Source of the DNA: a virus
Direction: 5' to 3' (one strand)
Length of the DNA: 64,000 bases
IMG/VR virus record: IMGVR_UViG_3300009149_000012
Coordinates: 1 to 64,000 of that record
Below, in pieces: positions 18,594-27,444 of the stretch. Made by a program: the position numbers and the translations under genes. The notes under the pieces were generated by a model. The model ran no database searches. It had not been told where the DNA came from and saw only the letters and a program-made list of their open reading frames with translations. The stretch's first letter is position 1; each line of letters begins with the position of its first letter.

Positions 18594-19373
18594 TCACGGG
18601 TTCCCGCTGTGTGGAATGACAAGAGAGGGGCTGGCACCAGGGAGTCCTTTCGCCCCGGCCGGACCCTTGTCTCCCGGGGGGCCTTTGTCGCCAGGCGAGC
18701 CTTTGTCACCCGGGGGACCTTTGGGACCGACTTTACCCACCGAGCCCTTGTCGCCAGCGGGTCCCTTGTCGCCCTGGTGGCCTTTATCGCCCGGTGACCC
18801 CTTGGGTCCTTTGGCTCCGGTCGGGCCCCGCTTGCCTTCAAGCTGAGCAAGGATGCGGGGGTCATCTCGAATGGCATCGGCCAACGCAGACCGCAGCGCC
18901 TCATCATTCCGCAATTTGTCGACCAACAAAACCCGAAGCGCGTCATTGTCGGCAATCTTTTTGATGAGCATCGAGATGCGCTCTTCGTCAGATTGATTGA
19001 CGACGTCCTTGGCCTTGGATTCTGACCACCCCTCGACCTGGTTTCGATACTCGTTGGAGTCAGCGATCTGACTTACCATCTGCTGTCGGAAGTCATGGTT
19101 GTCGACGACGTTGGCCTTGACCACCTCAAGTGACCACGTTCTTACCAAGTCCTCAGCTTTGAATGCCCCGACCACCCCCAATCCGATCGTTGCGAGCATG
19201 AACCACACGAAGCTCTTTTCCAAGATCTTGCTGCGGTCGCCAATGACCTTCTCGATTTGACCCCACCAGTTCGGAGGGGGTTCGGGGACCTGAGTCACCC
19301 GGGTCGGGGGTGAGGGCGAAACTTCAGAAAGCCGGCTTGGCTCTTGACTGTTCGGGGGTGTGGAGTCTGGCAT
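18594..19373 (-). CDS. membrane-anchored collagen-like protein
   Basis: This 259-residue protein starts at an ATG preceded by GGGAGGATCCG. Residues 1-50 are a Pro-rich leader. Residues about 54-71 ([18 protein letters not shown]) form one transmembrane segment. Residues about 75-178 are a charged, helical trimerising-type stalk. Residues about 179-247 are 23 uninterrupted G-X-Y triplets rich in GDK and GPP, a collagen triple helix, and the protein ends [10 protein letters not shown]. Phage collagen repeats are usually in fibers. The internal membrane segment here instead suggests a protein set in the host membrane or envelope. The gene is divergent from the small plus-strand gene at 19417. 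Confidence 0.78.
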   Translation of the reverse strand: MPDSTPPNSQEPSRLSEVSPSPPTRVTQVPEPPPNWWGQIEKVIGDRSKILEKSFVWFMLATIGLGVVGAFKAEDLVRTWSLEVVKANVVDNHDFRQQMVSQIADSNEYRNQVEGWSESKAKDVVNQSDEERISMLIKKIADNDALRVLLVDKLRNDEALRSALADAIRDDPRILAQLEGKRGPTGAKGPKGSPGDKGHQGDKGPAGDKGSVGKVGPKGPPGDKGSPGDKGPPGDKGPAGAKGLPGASPSLVIPHSGNP

Positions 19374-19416
19374 CGGATCCTCCCACGAATAGCCCTTCTA
19401 TAGAAGGTTCAAGGGT

Positions 19417-19713
19417 ATGGACCACGAGATAGCTCAACGTGTTGCCTCCCGGTTCCTTGACCAAAAGGAAGCCGGGCGCATGGACAATATCGCGAAAGAC
19501 ATCGCGAAGGAAATCTCTCGTCTGACTGGCATCGGCATCGACAAGGCTCGGTCCATTGCCAAGGCGGTTCTCAAAAAGGCGAAGAACCCCAGCGCTCGGG
19601 ACCCTCTCGACTACGCTCGCCAACTGGGCTTCGAGGTTGAGCGGGATGTGATCGTCGGCCCCCGGGGCAAGATGAAGGTCGACGCTATCTTGGAACTCGT
19701 CCCGACCTACTGA
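19417..19713 (+). CDS. small protein with IAxRVxxRFL N-terminal motif
   Basis: This 98-residue plus-strand protein starts MDHEIAQRVASRFLDQKEAG. The same short amphipathic N-terminal motif opens otherwise different proteins at 32196-33158 and 37321-37965. The rest is a helical basic domain (DIAKEISRLTGIGIDKARSI) followed by a short strand region ending MKVDAILELVPTY. The ATG is preceded by AAGGGT immediately upstream. It is divergent from the collagen-like gene and begins a patch of plus-strand small genes. No family is recognised. Confidence 0.68.
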   Translation: MDHEIAQRVASRFLDQKEAGRMDNIAKDIAKEISRLTGIGIDKARSIAKAVLKKAKNPSARDPLDYARQLGFEVERDVIVGPRGKMKVDAILELVPTY

Positions 19714-19789
19714 TATCAGAAAGAATCTTCTGCCCCCACAAGGGATCTTCTCCCCCGAAGGGGCCCAAGCACAAAGTTACCCCTGAAAG

Positions 19790-19823
19790 TTGACTGGCAT
19801 GCCCTTCGCACCTTAGGGGGAGC
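19790..19823 (+). promoter_or_regulatory. leaderless-type promoter P1
   Basis: TTGACT at 19790-19795, a 16-base spacer, CTTAGG at 19812-19817, then exactly six bases (GGGAGC) before the ATG at 19824. The same architecture recurs at four other sites in this window with identical spacing. It predicts transcription starting at or next to the A of ATG. Confidence 0.6.
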
Positions 19824-20081
19824 ATGGTCCTCAACATCGTCCGCTATGACTGCGGCTGCATCGGCATTCACGGGTTCGCCAAAACCCTTCTCCTCAAACC
19901 CTGTGACGGGGGGAGGGAGGACCCTACCCTCAATCCCCACTGGCGAAACATGCTCGACAAGACCCACGAGCCGGTCTCTGACGTGGTTGCTCATGACCTT
20001 CTGGACGAGCTTACGGATCTCGTCCACCTTGGGCACCGCTTCAAAGACCTGAAAAGGCTACTCGACTTCCCGATCAAGTAG
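19824..20081 (+). CDS. small protein, unknown, behind promoter P1
   Basis: This 85-residue protein begins MVLNIVRYDCGCIGIHGFA. It has a Cys pair (DCGC), a further Cys near residue 27, and a helical acidic C-terminus (HDLLDELTDLVHLGHRFKDL). The frame is supported by the promoter-like element ending six bases before its ATG. Its last 24 bases overlap the end of the opposing gene at 20058-20366. No family is recognised. Confidence 0.55.
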   Translation: MVLNIVRYDCGCIGIHGFAKTLLLKPCDGGREDPTLNPHWRNMLDKTHEPVSDVVAHDLLDELTDLVHLGHRFKDLKRLLDFPIK

Positions 20082-20366
20082 CCGGTCCCAAAGTGTTGGG
20101 GGCAACGGACGGACGAGATCCCGGCAGTAGACGTCGTCTTCCGACCACTGCCAGCCACCTGAATCCCGGTGTGCATCCCAATGGTTTTTGGTGAGCACGC
20201 AGGTCTCCCCATTGGGCAAATCGATCTTGCAAGTCACCCGTGGTACCAAAAGCTCGGTCCAGGGGGGCCCCTCATTGACCCGGTGCAGCCCTTGGTGGTT
20301 TTCTTCCAGGGTGCAGTAAATCGGGTGGGTTGTGCTCGTGGGGTGGGTGGCTGGGCATTGGGGCAT
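20058..20366 (-). CDS. small Cys/His-rich protein, unknown
   Basis: This 102-residue protein starts MPQCPATHPTSTTHPIYCTL, with a strong Shine-Dalgarno-like GTAAGGGGG just before the ATG. Two similar halves can be seen: C-x-L-E-E-N-H-Q-G-L-H-R near residues 18-29 and C-V-L-T-K-N-H-W-D-A-H-R near residues 56-67. This C-(x)5-N-H-x-(G/A)-x-H-R repeat suggests a metal-binding module present twice. It converges with the plus-strand gene at 19824 and is divergent from the one at 20420. Confidence 0.6.
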   Translation of the reverse strand: MPQCPATHPTSTTHPIYCTLEENHQGLHRVNEGPPWTELLVPRVTCKIDLPNGETCVLTKNHWDAHRDSGGWQWSEDDVYCRDLVRPLPPTLWDRLLDREVE

Positions 20367-20385
20367 CCCCCTTACCCTACACCAG

Positions 20386-20419
20386 TTGATCGAAGCCAGC
20401 CTAGTGCCTTAGAGGTACC
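20386..20419 (+). promoter_or_regulatory. leaderless-type promoter P2
   Basis: TTGATC at 20386-20391, 16-base spacer, CTTAGA at 20408-20413, then six bases (GGTACC) before the ATG at 20420. The spacing is identical to the other members of the set. Confidence 0.62.
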
Positions 20420-20713
20420 ATGAGCCCTTCCGACACCCACAACGCATTCAAAGCCGTTGCCCGCCTCGCCGTTGCCGCCGCCGCCGAGCATGTCGACCAT
20501 GCACGATTCAGTGGTGAGGATCCTGACCCGGAGATGTGCATGGGGTTGTGGCAGACCTTCCAGGACACCTTCTCCAAGAACACCTTCCCTGGCGACTATG
20601 ACTTGGCTGTGACGGTCTTCAGTGAGACCTTCAAGCACACGGTTCGAGCCGTCGCATCGGCGCTAGAGACGGCCGATGCGGCTCACGAACAGATGGAAGC
20701 TGAAGGGTTCTAG
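20420..20713 (+). CDS. small helical protein behind promoter P2
   Basis: This 97-residue protein starts MSPSDTHNAFKAVARLAVAA. It is mostly helical, with Ala-rich first and last segments and an acidic middle. No motif names a family. Expression is supported by the promoter-like element placed six bases before the ATG. Its stop overlaps the end of the convergent gene at 20710. Confidence 0.62.
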   Translation: MSPSDTHNAFKAVARLAVAAAAEHVDHARFSGEDPDPEMCMGLWQTFQDTFSKNTFPGDYDLAVTVFSETFKHTVRAVASALETADAAHEQMEAEGF

Positions 20714-21123
20714 GGTTCGTTTTCTTCAAGAATCTGCATGATATCATCGATATTAACAATATTGGTCTTCGTAGACCCTTGGGATCGCTCCCGGGGAAGG
20801 GCGCAGCACCACACCCAAGCATCCTTGGTATGAGCCTCCTCATCTGTGGGGTGGTTCACCAGATGCCGCAAAGATCCGAAGTCCAAGTTGCCCTGCTTTC
20901 GGCAGTCCCAAAGGTGCTTTTCAGCGCGACTTCGGGTCCAGTAGGGTTTGGGGTAACGGATGTAGAGCTTGCCCTCATCGAGACAGACAACTCGCTCCCG
21001 CACCCGGTCTTGGATTTCCCTCCGAACTTCCTTGACTGGTCTTTCAGTAAGATCCGACACCCATTCGAGCAAAAGATTCATTGCCCGCAACTGATCTCGC
21101 GCTGCGATCTCGCTCTTGGTCAT
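20710..21123 (-). CDS. unrecognised 137-residue protein
   Basis: I choose the ATG at 21123 (MTKSEIAARDQLRA), which has TAGGGG about six bases upstream. A GTG two codons earlier is also possible. The protein is helical and charged at the start (VKEVRREIQDRVRERVVCLD), then has a strand and Trp/Tyr-rich part (LYIRYPKPYWTRSRAEKHLW), ending in an acidic tail. Its start lies right behind the nuclease remnant at 21132-21330. Function is unknown. Confidence 0.58.
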   Translation of the reverse strand: MTKSEIAARDQLRAMNLLLEWVSDLTERPVKEVRREIQDRVRERVVCLDEGKLYIRYPKPYWTRSRAEKHLWDCRKQGNLDFGSLRHLVNHPTDEEAHTKDAWVWCCALPRERSQGSTKTNIVNIDDIMQILEENEP

Positions 21124-21131
21124 CCACACCC

Positions 21132-21330
21132 CTACACCAGGACGTCCAAGAGCCGCTCCCGAAGATAGGCCACGTCCGTGTAAGGTTCGTCCTCCCGGAT
21201 GACGAGGATGCGCAGCCCAGCATCTTGCGCCAGCTTCAGTTTCATAGCATCACGAGCTTGAAGGTCTTCGAACTGTTCTTCCGACTCGATGTAGTAGGAC
21301 GGGAACGTCCAATGTTGGTACCCAGTTGAC
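21132..21330 (-). pseudogene. C-terminal remnant of a small homing-type endonuclease
   Basis: The minus frame reads ...GYQHWTFPSYYIESEEQ then FEDLQARDAMKLKLAQDAGL then RILVIREDEPYTD... to a TAG at 21132-21134. The pattern of an acidic helix with Arg-Asp, then Ala/Gln-Asp-Ala-Gly, then a hydrophobic strand ending in Ile-Arg-Glu is the end of small PD-(D/E)XK/Vsr-like phage nucleases (D-x-x-K-x-x-x-x-x-x-x-G-I-x-L-x-R-I). No ATG stands at a sensible place, the catalytic N-terminal half is absent, and the frame runs into a large hairpin at 21341-21383. It is best read as a truncated leftover. Confidence 0.45.
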
Positions 21331-21340
21331 CTGAAAGACG

Positions 21341-21383
21341 CTGGAACCGAAAAGGCTTGTTTTCAAGGGGTTTTCGGTTCCAG
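21341..21383. terminator. large perfect hairpin behind the sheath gene
   Basis: CTGGAACCGAAAA (21341-21353) is perfectly inverted as TTTTCGGTTCCAG (21371-21383). The 17-base loop itself contains CTTG-TTTT-CAAG. It lies 13 bases past the stop of the tail sheath gene. There is no classic T-tract after the stem on either strand, so it could act as a bidirectional terminator, an RNA-stabilising 3' end, or both. Confidence 0.6.
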
Positions 21384-21395
21384 GTTTTCCAGAAA

Positions 21396-24300
21396 TCACA
21401 GCCTTGCGCGAAGGTTGAAAGTCACGACCAAGTACAAAAGCGGGAAGATCGGCTGGTAGTAGGCTTCTGCCCGGAGAATCGTGGGATCCTCCTCATCGAC
21501 TTCGGCCGAGAAGCCCGTGTATGCGGCAACGATCTCGGCGTCAATCTGCGCCTTGAAGAAACTCGACATCGTGATGACGACATCGTTCGTGCGCTGGTTG
21601 AGGAACTTGATACCGACGAAGGCATCGAGCACTGACCGGCTTCCTTGCTGCACGTAGTCGGCGATCTGTGTGATCGTGGGCAGCCGGGTCAGGATTGTCG
21701 ACATGTTGGTCGTGAAGCCCTGACGGATGCGGACGATGGGGTCCAGATCTTCGAGGATCGTGACACCCGCCACAGCGGTCTGGTTGGCCTCGACCGTGTC
21801 GAGAATCCGAGAAATCCGGGTGAAGCCCAGGATCCGGCGCCGGGTGTACGGAGTCGCCACGTCGATCGACGGGTTGACAACCGCTCCCGCTACAGCCGCT
21901 GCGAAGAACGTTCCGTCCACGAGTTGCTCGTAGCTCTCACCAAGCTCGTTGGTCAGGGTGATGACCGACGAATCCGGGTAGAAGGCGACGATGCGGTTCG
22001 ACACCAGGTTGCGAGCCACGGTCTGAGCCGAAGTGGGCTCGGTGCCCGAAGCGAATCCGATGAAGCCCATCCGCTCGCCCTGGTTGCGGATGTTGCTCAT
22101 CTGCTCACAGTGCTGCATGAGGTAGGCGTACACCGTCGAACTCGTTGCCAGGGGCACGAGAATGTCGGGCCGGATGTTGCCTGGAAGCGGGGTTTCCAAT
22201 TCCTTGATTGCGTTCAGGAAGTCGGAATCCGAAGCCTGGTTGGTATTGGTCACCTTCAGGACTTGCTTCATGCCGACCAAAAGGGCGCCGTTCAAGAGCG
22301 ATAGGTAAGCTGCGAGGCTCAACCGGTTCTCGCTGTTGACCGGTCCGTAGTTGGCCTCGATGCTCTTCCATTTGCGGTAGATGCGCGTCGTGAAGTCTTG
22401 CTTCAGGTAGCGGTAGGAGATGTAGTAGAAGTCGCCTACGGCTGGCTCCAACCCGCCCGGGTTGAACGTTTGGAGCGTTGCGGTGTCATCCACGCCCACG
22501 TTGATCGTGTTGGCGACGACGGTCTCCAACCCGCCCATGGCGTAGGTGGGAACTGCCGAGTTGACCACGAAGGTCGGGCTCACATGAAGTTGGAACCAAC
22601 CACCGGTTGCGTACGAGCCGTCCGTTGCCGGAAGAATCGAGAAACGCAGACCCGTGTTGCTGTCCGTGTACGTCTGGCCTGGGATGCCAGTGCCACCGGA
22701 GCCGCTCGCGTTGTTGCTCGACACGGTGTACATGTCGTAAGCGTCTTCGCCGATGTCGCCGCTGGTTCCTGCGATGATCTCGGTCCCCGTGGTCGTGTTG
22801 AACGCCGACGACGTGGTGAAAGCAACGCTGGAAGTCGTGGCGCCCGTGGTGAGCGACTCGATCGTGAGGTAAACCTGTCCGTCGATCATGCTGGAGTAGG
22901 CCAAGCCATCGACCGTCAAGCCTGCCGTCGCCATCAACGAGTTGACAACTTCCTCGATATCGACCCGGGTCTGGCTGGCGCTGTCGTTCTGGTTGAAGCC
23001 CAGGACCGTGTTGCACGAGCCGCCAAGAATCACGAGCGACGATACTTCCGTGTTGATCGTGCTCGTCAGACGAAGCATGTTGAGGTTTGCCAGGGTGCCG
23101 GCGCTTGCCACACCGGTAAGGCCCGGATAGGCATTGACAACGATCGCGATGGCAGCCGTCGTCACAGCGGCACCGCTCGGGAGCGTGACCGTGTAATCGA
23201 CACCGTCGAGACGGAAGCTCAACTCGTCATTGAGCCCGGCTGTGATGTTGAACGGACCAGCGTTCGAACTGATCATCGTAGCCGGCTTGTTGATGGCGCC
23301 GGTCGTTCCGTCCACCCGGTTGAAGGTCGACAGACCCAAGGTGGCTTCTGCCGTGCCCTGCATGACCCGAACGTAGCTGTTCGCGTCGAAGCCGCCTGGA
23401 ATGGCTGCCGGGACCGAGTAGCTCTGAATGGTGAAGAACACGTCGCCCGTACCAGCACCACCCACTTGGAGGGCTGCGCACAGGTTGTTGGGGGCCGTTC
23501 CGGCGAAAGCTGGGACGACATCGATCACGGCGTTGATCTCGGCCGCAATGAAAGCCGGCGTCTGGTTGCCGAGCGTCAGGGTGACGCTCACCGTCTCGCC
23601 GTCAATCTCCAATTCCAATTGCTCAGCACCAGCGATGACGCTGATATCGCCCAGGTCGACACCGGTCTGGATCGGAGTAACGGCAGTTCCGACCATGGTG
23701 CCTCGAACCGCCGTCAAGAGGTTCGTTGCATGGGCGTTGCCGTTGAGGGTCGTGTTCCAGGTCGCGCTCGCCAGGTAGAAGGACCAAGGCTGCGCACCCG
23801 TGGTCGTGTACAGAGCGTTCTTCGGGGTCGACTGACCGAACGTGACTGTCGTGATCTCGCTGACAGGCGTTCCACCATCGTGGAAGGCATCCGGGATTTG
23901 CTCGACGCCACGGGGCCAATTGATCGTCTCGGTGAGCCCGCCGCCCTTGGTGCCCAAAGTCACCTGAAGCAAGTTGCGGTCGAGAGCGTTGCTGTACACT
24001 TCGTACTGACCAGCGCCCACAGGACCGGCGACCTTGTTGGTCAACAGGAAGCTGTCGTCCTGAATCCGGTTGTAGTAGAAGGTCGCGAACGCCAGGAAGT
24101 CCGGTCGAACCGAATCTTTCAAGGTGATGGTCCGAGTCTCGGCGTCCACGGCAACAACCGTAGCGGGGTTGCGGTTGAGAGCATCCCGGAGATCATGACC
24201 AACACGAACGACCACCAGGTCAGGCCGGTTCGATTCGAGAGCGTACCGGTTGTTGGCGATCTGGTTGTACAAGGTCTGGCCGAGAGGCGTATCCCTGCCG

Positions 24301-25667
24301 TTGCCCAAGGTGGGCACTGCCGGCAAGAGGAACTGATTCGGCGACTGCACAGCGGGGATCGCTGTGGTGTCAACCACACGGTCGCATTCGGCGAGGTACC
24401 ACTTGTCATCCACGAGGGTCGGGATGATCTGAGTCTCGTCGAAGGGCTCGGCTCCCGCTGAACGGGTTGTCGAACTGACGGTGTAGCTCGTGCCCCAGTT
24501 GATGATGCTGACATCCGGGCTCGGGTTGCTCACCACGAAGTCTTGACCTTCGAGGTAATCGTTCCGGCTCGGGCTGATTCCGCAACGAAGCACGTTGGTG
24601 ACCAGCGTGTTCGGGAGGTAATCAAACGTGTCCTGCCAGGTGTTCGCCCAGTACGTGAGGACGACCGTCGCGCCGGGGGCGGGAGGCGATGCCAGAGTCA
24701 CAACTCCGTTTCGGCCGTCGACGGCCGTGGGGATAACCTGCACACCGTTGACCTTGGCGACCACCTTGGAGGGGTCCGTGGTCGTGATGCCGCCAGAGGA
24801 ACCATCCACGATCGGGATGTTGAAAACCCGGAAGTTGACGTTGCGGTTGGTCTTCTGTCCCGACGTGAATCCGAGCGGGCCGTTGGCCGATCCATCACCG
24901 ATCTCGATCTCACTCGTGGCACTGAAGGTGATGTGGTTTTTGCCGTCGTTGTCCGCAAAGACCGTCGTAGAGAGCCCTGTGATCAGAGACGCATCGATGA
25001 CGCTCTTGAGACTCGCCGCCGTGTACGCTCCGGTCGGGAAGGTGACCGTCCACGTCGCACCATTGACCAAGATGATCAGGGTGTCGATGCTGCCAGACGT
25101 CATGTTGAACGGTTCGAAGCCAGGGCTTGTAAGCGAAGCGAAGTCGCTCGTGACCTGTGCCGAAACGTCATCCGTGAAGCTCGTATCCGACCGGTGGAAG
25201 AAATACGTGCACCGAATGTCCGACGTCGCTTGAGGCGGAACCTGCAAGGTGACGTAGCCATCCTGCCCTTGGACCGAGCCAACCGAAACCGGAACGCCAT
25301 CCACCGTACAGGACACCGTCCGAGTGTCGTTTGTCACCCGTCCAATCCCTTGGCCGTCCACGATTGGGAAGTGACGTACCCGGAACTTGGCGCGAGTCGA
25401 CCCATCCGGTGGCCCTAGTACGGGATTCGCCGGATTCGTGTCGTCCACGACAAAGCTCTGCGATACGTCCTCAGAGACAATTTGTTGATCTTGCGTGGAG
25501 CTTGAGCCTCGGACCACTTCGAGATCAAGTTGCTCCAACTCCTCCTGTCCCACACCGATGTAGACCGGTAGCCGCACAGTACCAACCAGGTTGGTAACAG
25601 CAGCGTCAGTCAGCGTCTTCGTGTAAGGGCCAGGCGGCGCGTAGGTGATGAACGGTCCCAGAGTCAT
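21396..25667 (-). CDS. tail sheath protein, very large (1,423 residues)
   Basis: The last ~280 residues carry the conserved sheath core: DGTFFAAAVAGAV, ATPYTRRRILGFTRI, ANQTAVAGVTILEDLDPIV then RIRQGFTT, PTITQIADYVQQ, and the end strand YYQPIFPLLYLVVTFNLRAR. The N-terminus (GPFITYAPPGPYTKTL) and the central FYPDSSVITL also fit sheath proteins. It is about twice the size of T4 gp18. The extra mass is duplicated beta domains. A PIVDGxxxG...DGV...G-x-V-T-L unit occurs at about 94-170 and 276-355, and a FN-I/M-T-x-G...D-G-x-x-x-T-V-T unit at about 183-275, 673-785 and 802-892. It lies upstream of the tube genes. GGAGAGTCGGGA precedes the ATG. Confidence 0.88.
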   Translation of the reverse strand: MTLGPFITYAPPGPYTKTLTDAAVTNLVGTVRLPVYIGVGQEELEQLDLEVVRGSSSTQDQQIVSEDVSQSFVVDDTNPANPVLGPPDGSTRAKFRVRHFPIVDGQGIGRVTNDTRTVSCTVDGVPVSVGSVQGQDGYVTLQVPPQATSDIRCTYFFHRSDTSFTDDVSAQVTSDFASLTSPGFEPFNMTSGSIDTLIILVNGATWTVTFPTGAYTAASLKSVIDASLITGLSTTVFADNDGKNHITFSATSEIEIGDGSANGPLGFTSGQKTNRNVNFRVFNIPIVDGSSGGITTTDPSKVVAKVNGVQVIPTAVDGRNGVVTLASPPAPGATVVLTYWANTWQDTFDYLPNTLVTNVLRCGISPSRNDYLEGQDFVVSNPSPDVSIINWGTSYTVSSTTRSAGAEPFDETQIIPTLVDDKWYLAECDRVVDTTAIPAVQSPNQFLLPAVPTLGNGRDTPLGQTLYNQIANNRYALESNRPDLVVVRVGHDLRDALNRNPATVVAVDAETRTITLKDSVRPDFLAFATFYYNRIQDDSFLLTNKVAGPVGAGQYEVYSNALDRNLLQVTLGTKGGGLTETINWPRGVEQIPDAFHDGGTPVSEITTVTFGQSTPKNALYTTTGAQPWSFYLASATWNTTLNGNAHATNLLTAVRGTMVGTAVTPIQTGVDLGDISVIAGAEQLELEIDGETVSVTLTLGNQTPAFIAAEINAVIDVVPAFAGTAPNNLCAALQVGGAGTGDVFFTIQSYSVPAAIPGGFDANSYVRVMQGTAEATLGLSTFNRVDGTTGAINKPATMISSNAGPFNITAGLNDELSFRLDGVDYTVTLPSGAAVTTAAIAIVVNAYPGLTGVASAGTLANLNMLRLTSTINTEVSSLVILGGSCNTVLGFNQNDSASQTRVDIEEVVNSLMATAGLTVDGLAYSSMIDGQVYLTIESLTTGATTSSVAFTTSSAFNTTTGTEIIAGTSGDIGEDAYDMYTVSSNNASGSGGTGIPGQTYTDSNTGLRFSILPATDGSYATGGWFQLHVSPTFVVNSAVPTYAMGGLETVVANTINVGVDDTATLQTFNPGGLEPAVGDFYYISYRYLKQDFTTRIYRKWKSIEANYGPVNSENRLSLAAYLSLLNGALLVGMKQVLKVTNTNQASDSDFLNAIKELETPLPGNIRPDILVPLATSSTVYAYLMQHCEQMSNIRNQGERMGFIGFASGTEPTSAQTVARNLVSNRIVAFYPDSSVITLTNELGESYEQLVDGTFFAAAVAGAVVNPSIDVATPYTRRRILGFTRISRILDTVEANQTAVAGVTILEDLDPIVRIRQGFTTNMSTILTRLPTITQIADYVQQGSRSVLDAFVGIKFLNQRTNDVVITMSSFFKAQIDAEIVAAYTGFSAEVDEEDPTILRAEAYYQPIFPLLYLVVTFNLRARL

Positions 25668-25793
25668 TCCCGACTCTCCTTAGTTATCTCGGTCAGTTCA
25701 ATCTGGATTCGGGTGCCAGCGTTCTTGGATCCGATCTGCATCCGCTTCTCGCGCTCACAAGCAGCGCCTACGAAGGGCATGGTCAACGATACT

Positions 25794-26252
25794 TTAACGA
25801 CCGGTCATCCTCAGGTCCCCAAGAGGGGCTCCGATTTCGTTGGCGACATCATTGTGTTTGCGCAACGTGTTCTTTCGCGCTTCGACTCCCTCATCGCTCA
25901 GACCCTCGTAATCAATGTAATTTCCGTCAGGGTCGTCCCGCCGAGTGAGTTTATCGGTGCCGGAAGCGTCCCGCACCTTTTTCTTGGTAGCTTGGCGAGC
26001 ATGGATCTCGGCCCACTTTTGCTGGGCATCCTGCCCGACGCCATGATCTGCCGTGGGGTAGTCGTCTTTGTGGACCCCGGTGTTTCCTGGTGCCCCATTC
26101 CCACTAGAAAATGCAAATCCAAAAGACGAATCCCACAATCGAGGGGCGGTTGCTGAACAGCGGGGGCAGGCATGAGATGGGTGCTCGCCCATTTTCAGGT
26201 TGCGGTTGAACCGAAGTGTACAGTCTTGGCACTCGAATTCGTAGCGAGGCAT
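25794..26252 (-). CDS. FmdB-type zinc-ribbon protein
   Basis: This protein of 152 residues starts MPRYEFECQDCTLRFNRN. C8/C11 and C29/C32 (CPRC) form a four-cysteine zinc ribbon as in FmdB-family proteins, followed by a strand ending in WDSSFGFAF and a charged helical tail. I take the ATG at 26252, two bases past the stop of the upstream gene, because it starts the ribbon exactly. The frame is open further upstream but overlaps that gene. It is related in layout to the gene at 54398-54796. FmdB-like ribbons are common but poorly understood in phages. Confidence 0.72.
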   Translation of the reverse strand: MPRYEFECQDCTLRFNRNLKMGEHPSHACPRCSATAPRLWDSSFGFAFSSGNGAPGNTGVHKDDYPTADHGVGQDAQQKWAEIHARQATKKKVRDASGTDKLTRRDDPDGNYIDYEGLSDEGVEARKNTLRKHNDVANEIGAPLGDLRMTGR

Positions 26253-26253
26253 T

Positions 26254-27441
26254 TTATGTGATCCTTTCGTAATCTGCATTCCGCCCGACCACAATGGGCG
26301 ACGTCTGGAAGAACAAATCGCTGAAAACTTCTCGAATTTGGTCTTCCGTGGGGGTACAGGGACTTGCCGCAGCATCTTGCTCCGGTGTGGTGGGCGTCAC
26401 CTGGCTGATCGTCAGAGGTAGCGGGATATGCATTTCCCAATCTGAACGAAGTTGAATTGACATAGAAGCGGTGAAATAAACAGAATCGGCCGTCTCGTCA
26501 TATGTATCCTCAGCTTCGCCGCCGATGGAAACGTCAACGATTTCAATGCCTTCAGCCTCAAGCCGGTTCTTTTTCTCGCCCCACAAATACATGAGGGTCA
26601 GGTCGGCCATCTCTTCCATCTGAAGCGGGTCTCGGGAGATGATATCGAAGTCAAAGTTCACTTCGTACTTGCCGCCGAAGGCTTGGGCGGTATCGACCCG
26701 GTCTGGGGTGACCACGATCGCGACCTTGTCCCCTGCCTCTGCCCGCTTTCCGAAAGCCATGATGACCCCGGGCAGCGTTGTGAAATCGGCCGTGTTCCAT
26801 GCAAACTCGACAGGCCCGATGCTTGGGACAGCGTATCGGTAGTCGGCGGTCAAAACCGAGTTTGGCCCCGACCTGTACGTCAACTCGATCGCCCCGTTGT
26901 CGTAATTGACCGTGTAGTCCTTGCCCTCACGCAAAAGAACGCTTCGGTTTTCCCAGAGTCGGAGCGTCCCCTGCGCTGGGACCCGTTGAAGCTGGGCATG
27001 ACGTTCGATCCCGGAGACGAACCGGAGCACGGCCTCATCCCATTCAGTCAGGAGAGGGTCGACCGCAAAATGCCCTTTTCCTTGAGCCGTGGTGGGGGCG
27101 TCAAGGATCTCGACATAGTAGACCCCCGCAGCCAAGGGAAAGTGCCCCACGTCTTTGATCCGGCCACTGTCCTCCCGCACCCACTCGATCGGGTGTGCTG
27201 CCTTTCCCACGTAGGCCAACATGGCATGGCTCACGACCGTGCCGATGTAGTTGTCGCCAGAAAGCTGTACCTTGTTGGCGCTGCTTCCCTTGATCACGAT
27301 GCCAAACTGAGGACGTGACTTGAACTCGTACCGGTTCTGAATGTGCGGCACGATCTTCCGGTAAATAGGATGACGCGAGAAGCTGTCTCGTAGCTCATTG
27401 ATGAGCCGACGTTTTAGAGATCCGATGAGGTAGTAGTACAC
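26254..27441 (-). CDS. neck/tail-completion type structural protein
   Basis: This 395-residue protein starts MYYYLIGSLKRRLINELRDS. It is rich in beta strands, with a motif shared loosely with other virion proteins here (YTVNYDNGAIELTYRSGPNS then a strand YRYA). A central part, MEEMADLTLMYLWGEKKNRL then EAEGIEIVDVSIGGEAED, resembles tail terminator/neck proteins that sit on top of the tube. It is located between the actin-like gene and the zinc-ribbon gene, upstream of the sheath. The neck assignment is by position and general pattern. Confidence 0.58.
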   Translation of the reverse strand: MYYYLIGSLKRRLINELRDSFSRHPIYRKIVPHIQNRYEFKSRPQFGIVIKGSSANKVQLSGDNYIGTVVSHAMLAYVGKAAHPIEWVREDSGRIKDVGHFPLAAGVYYVEILDAPTTAQGKGHFAVDPLLTEWDEAVLRFVSGIERHAQLQRVPAQGTLRLWENRSVLLREGKDYTVNYDNGAIELTYRSGPNSVLTADYRYAVPSIGPVEFAWNTADFTTLPGVIMAFGKRAEAGDKVAIVVTPDRVDTAQAFGGKYEVNFDFDIISRDPLQMEEMADLTLMYLWGEKKNRLEAEGIEIVDVSIGGEAEDTYDETADSVYFTASMSIQLRSDWEMHIPLPLTISQVTPTTPEQDAAASPCTPTEDQIREVFSDLFFQTSPIVVGRNADYERIT

Positions 27442-27444
27442 GGG

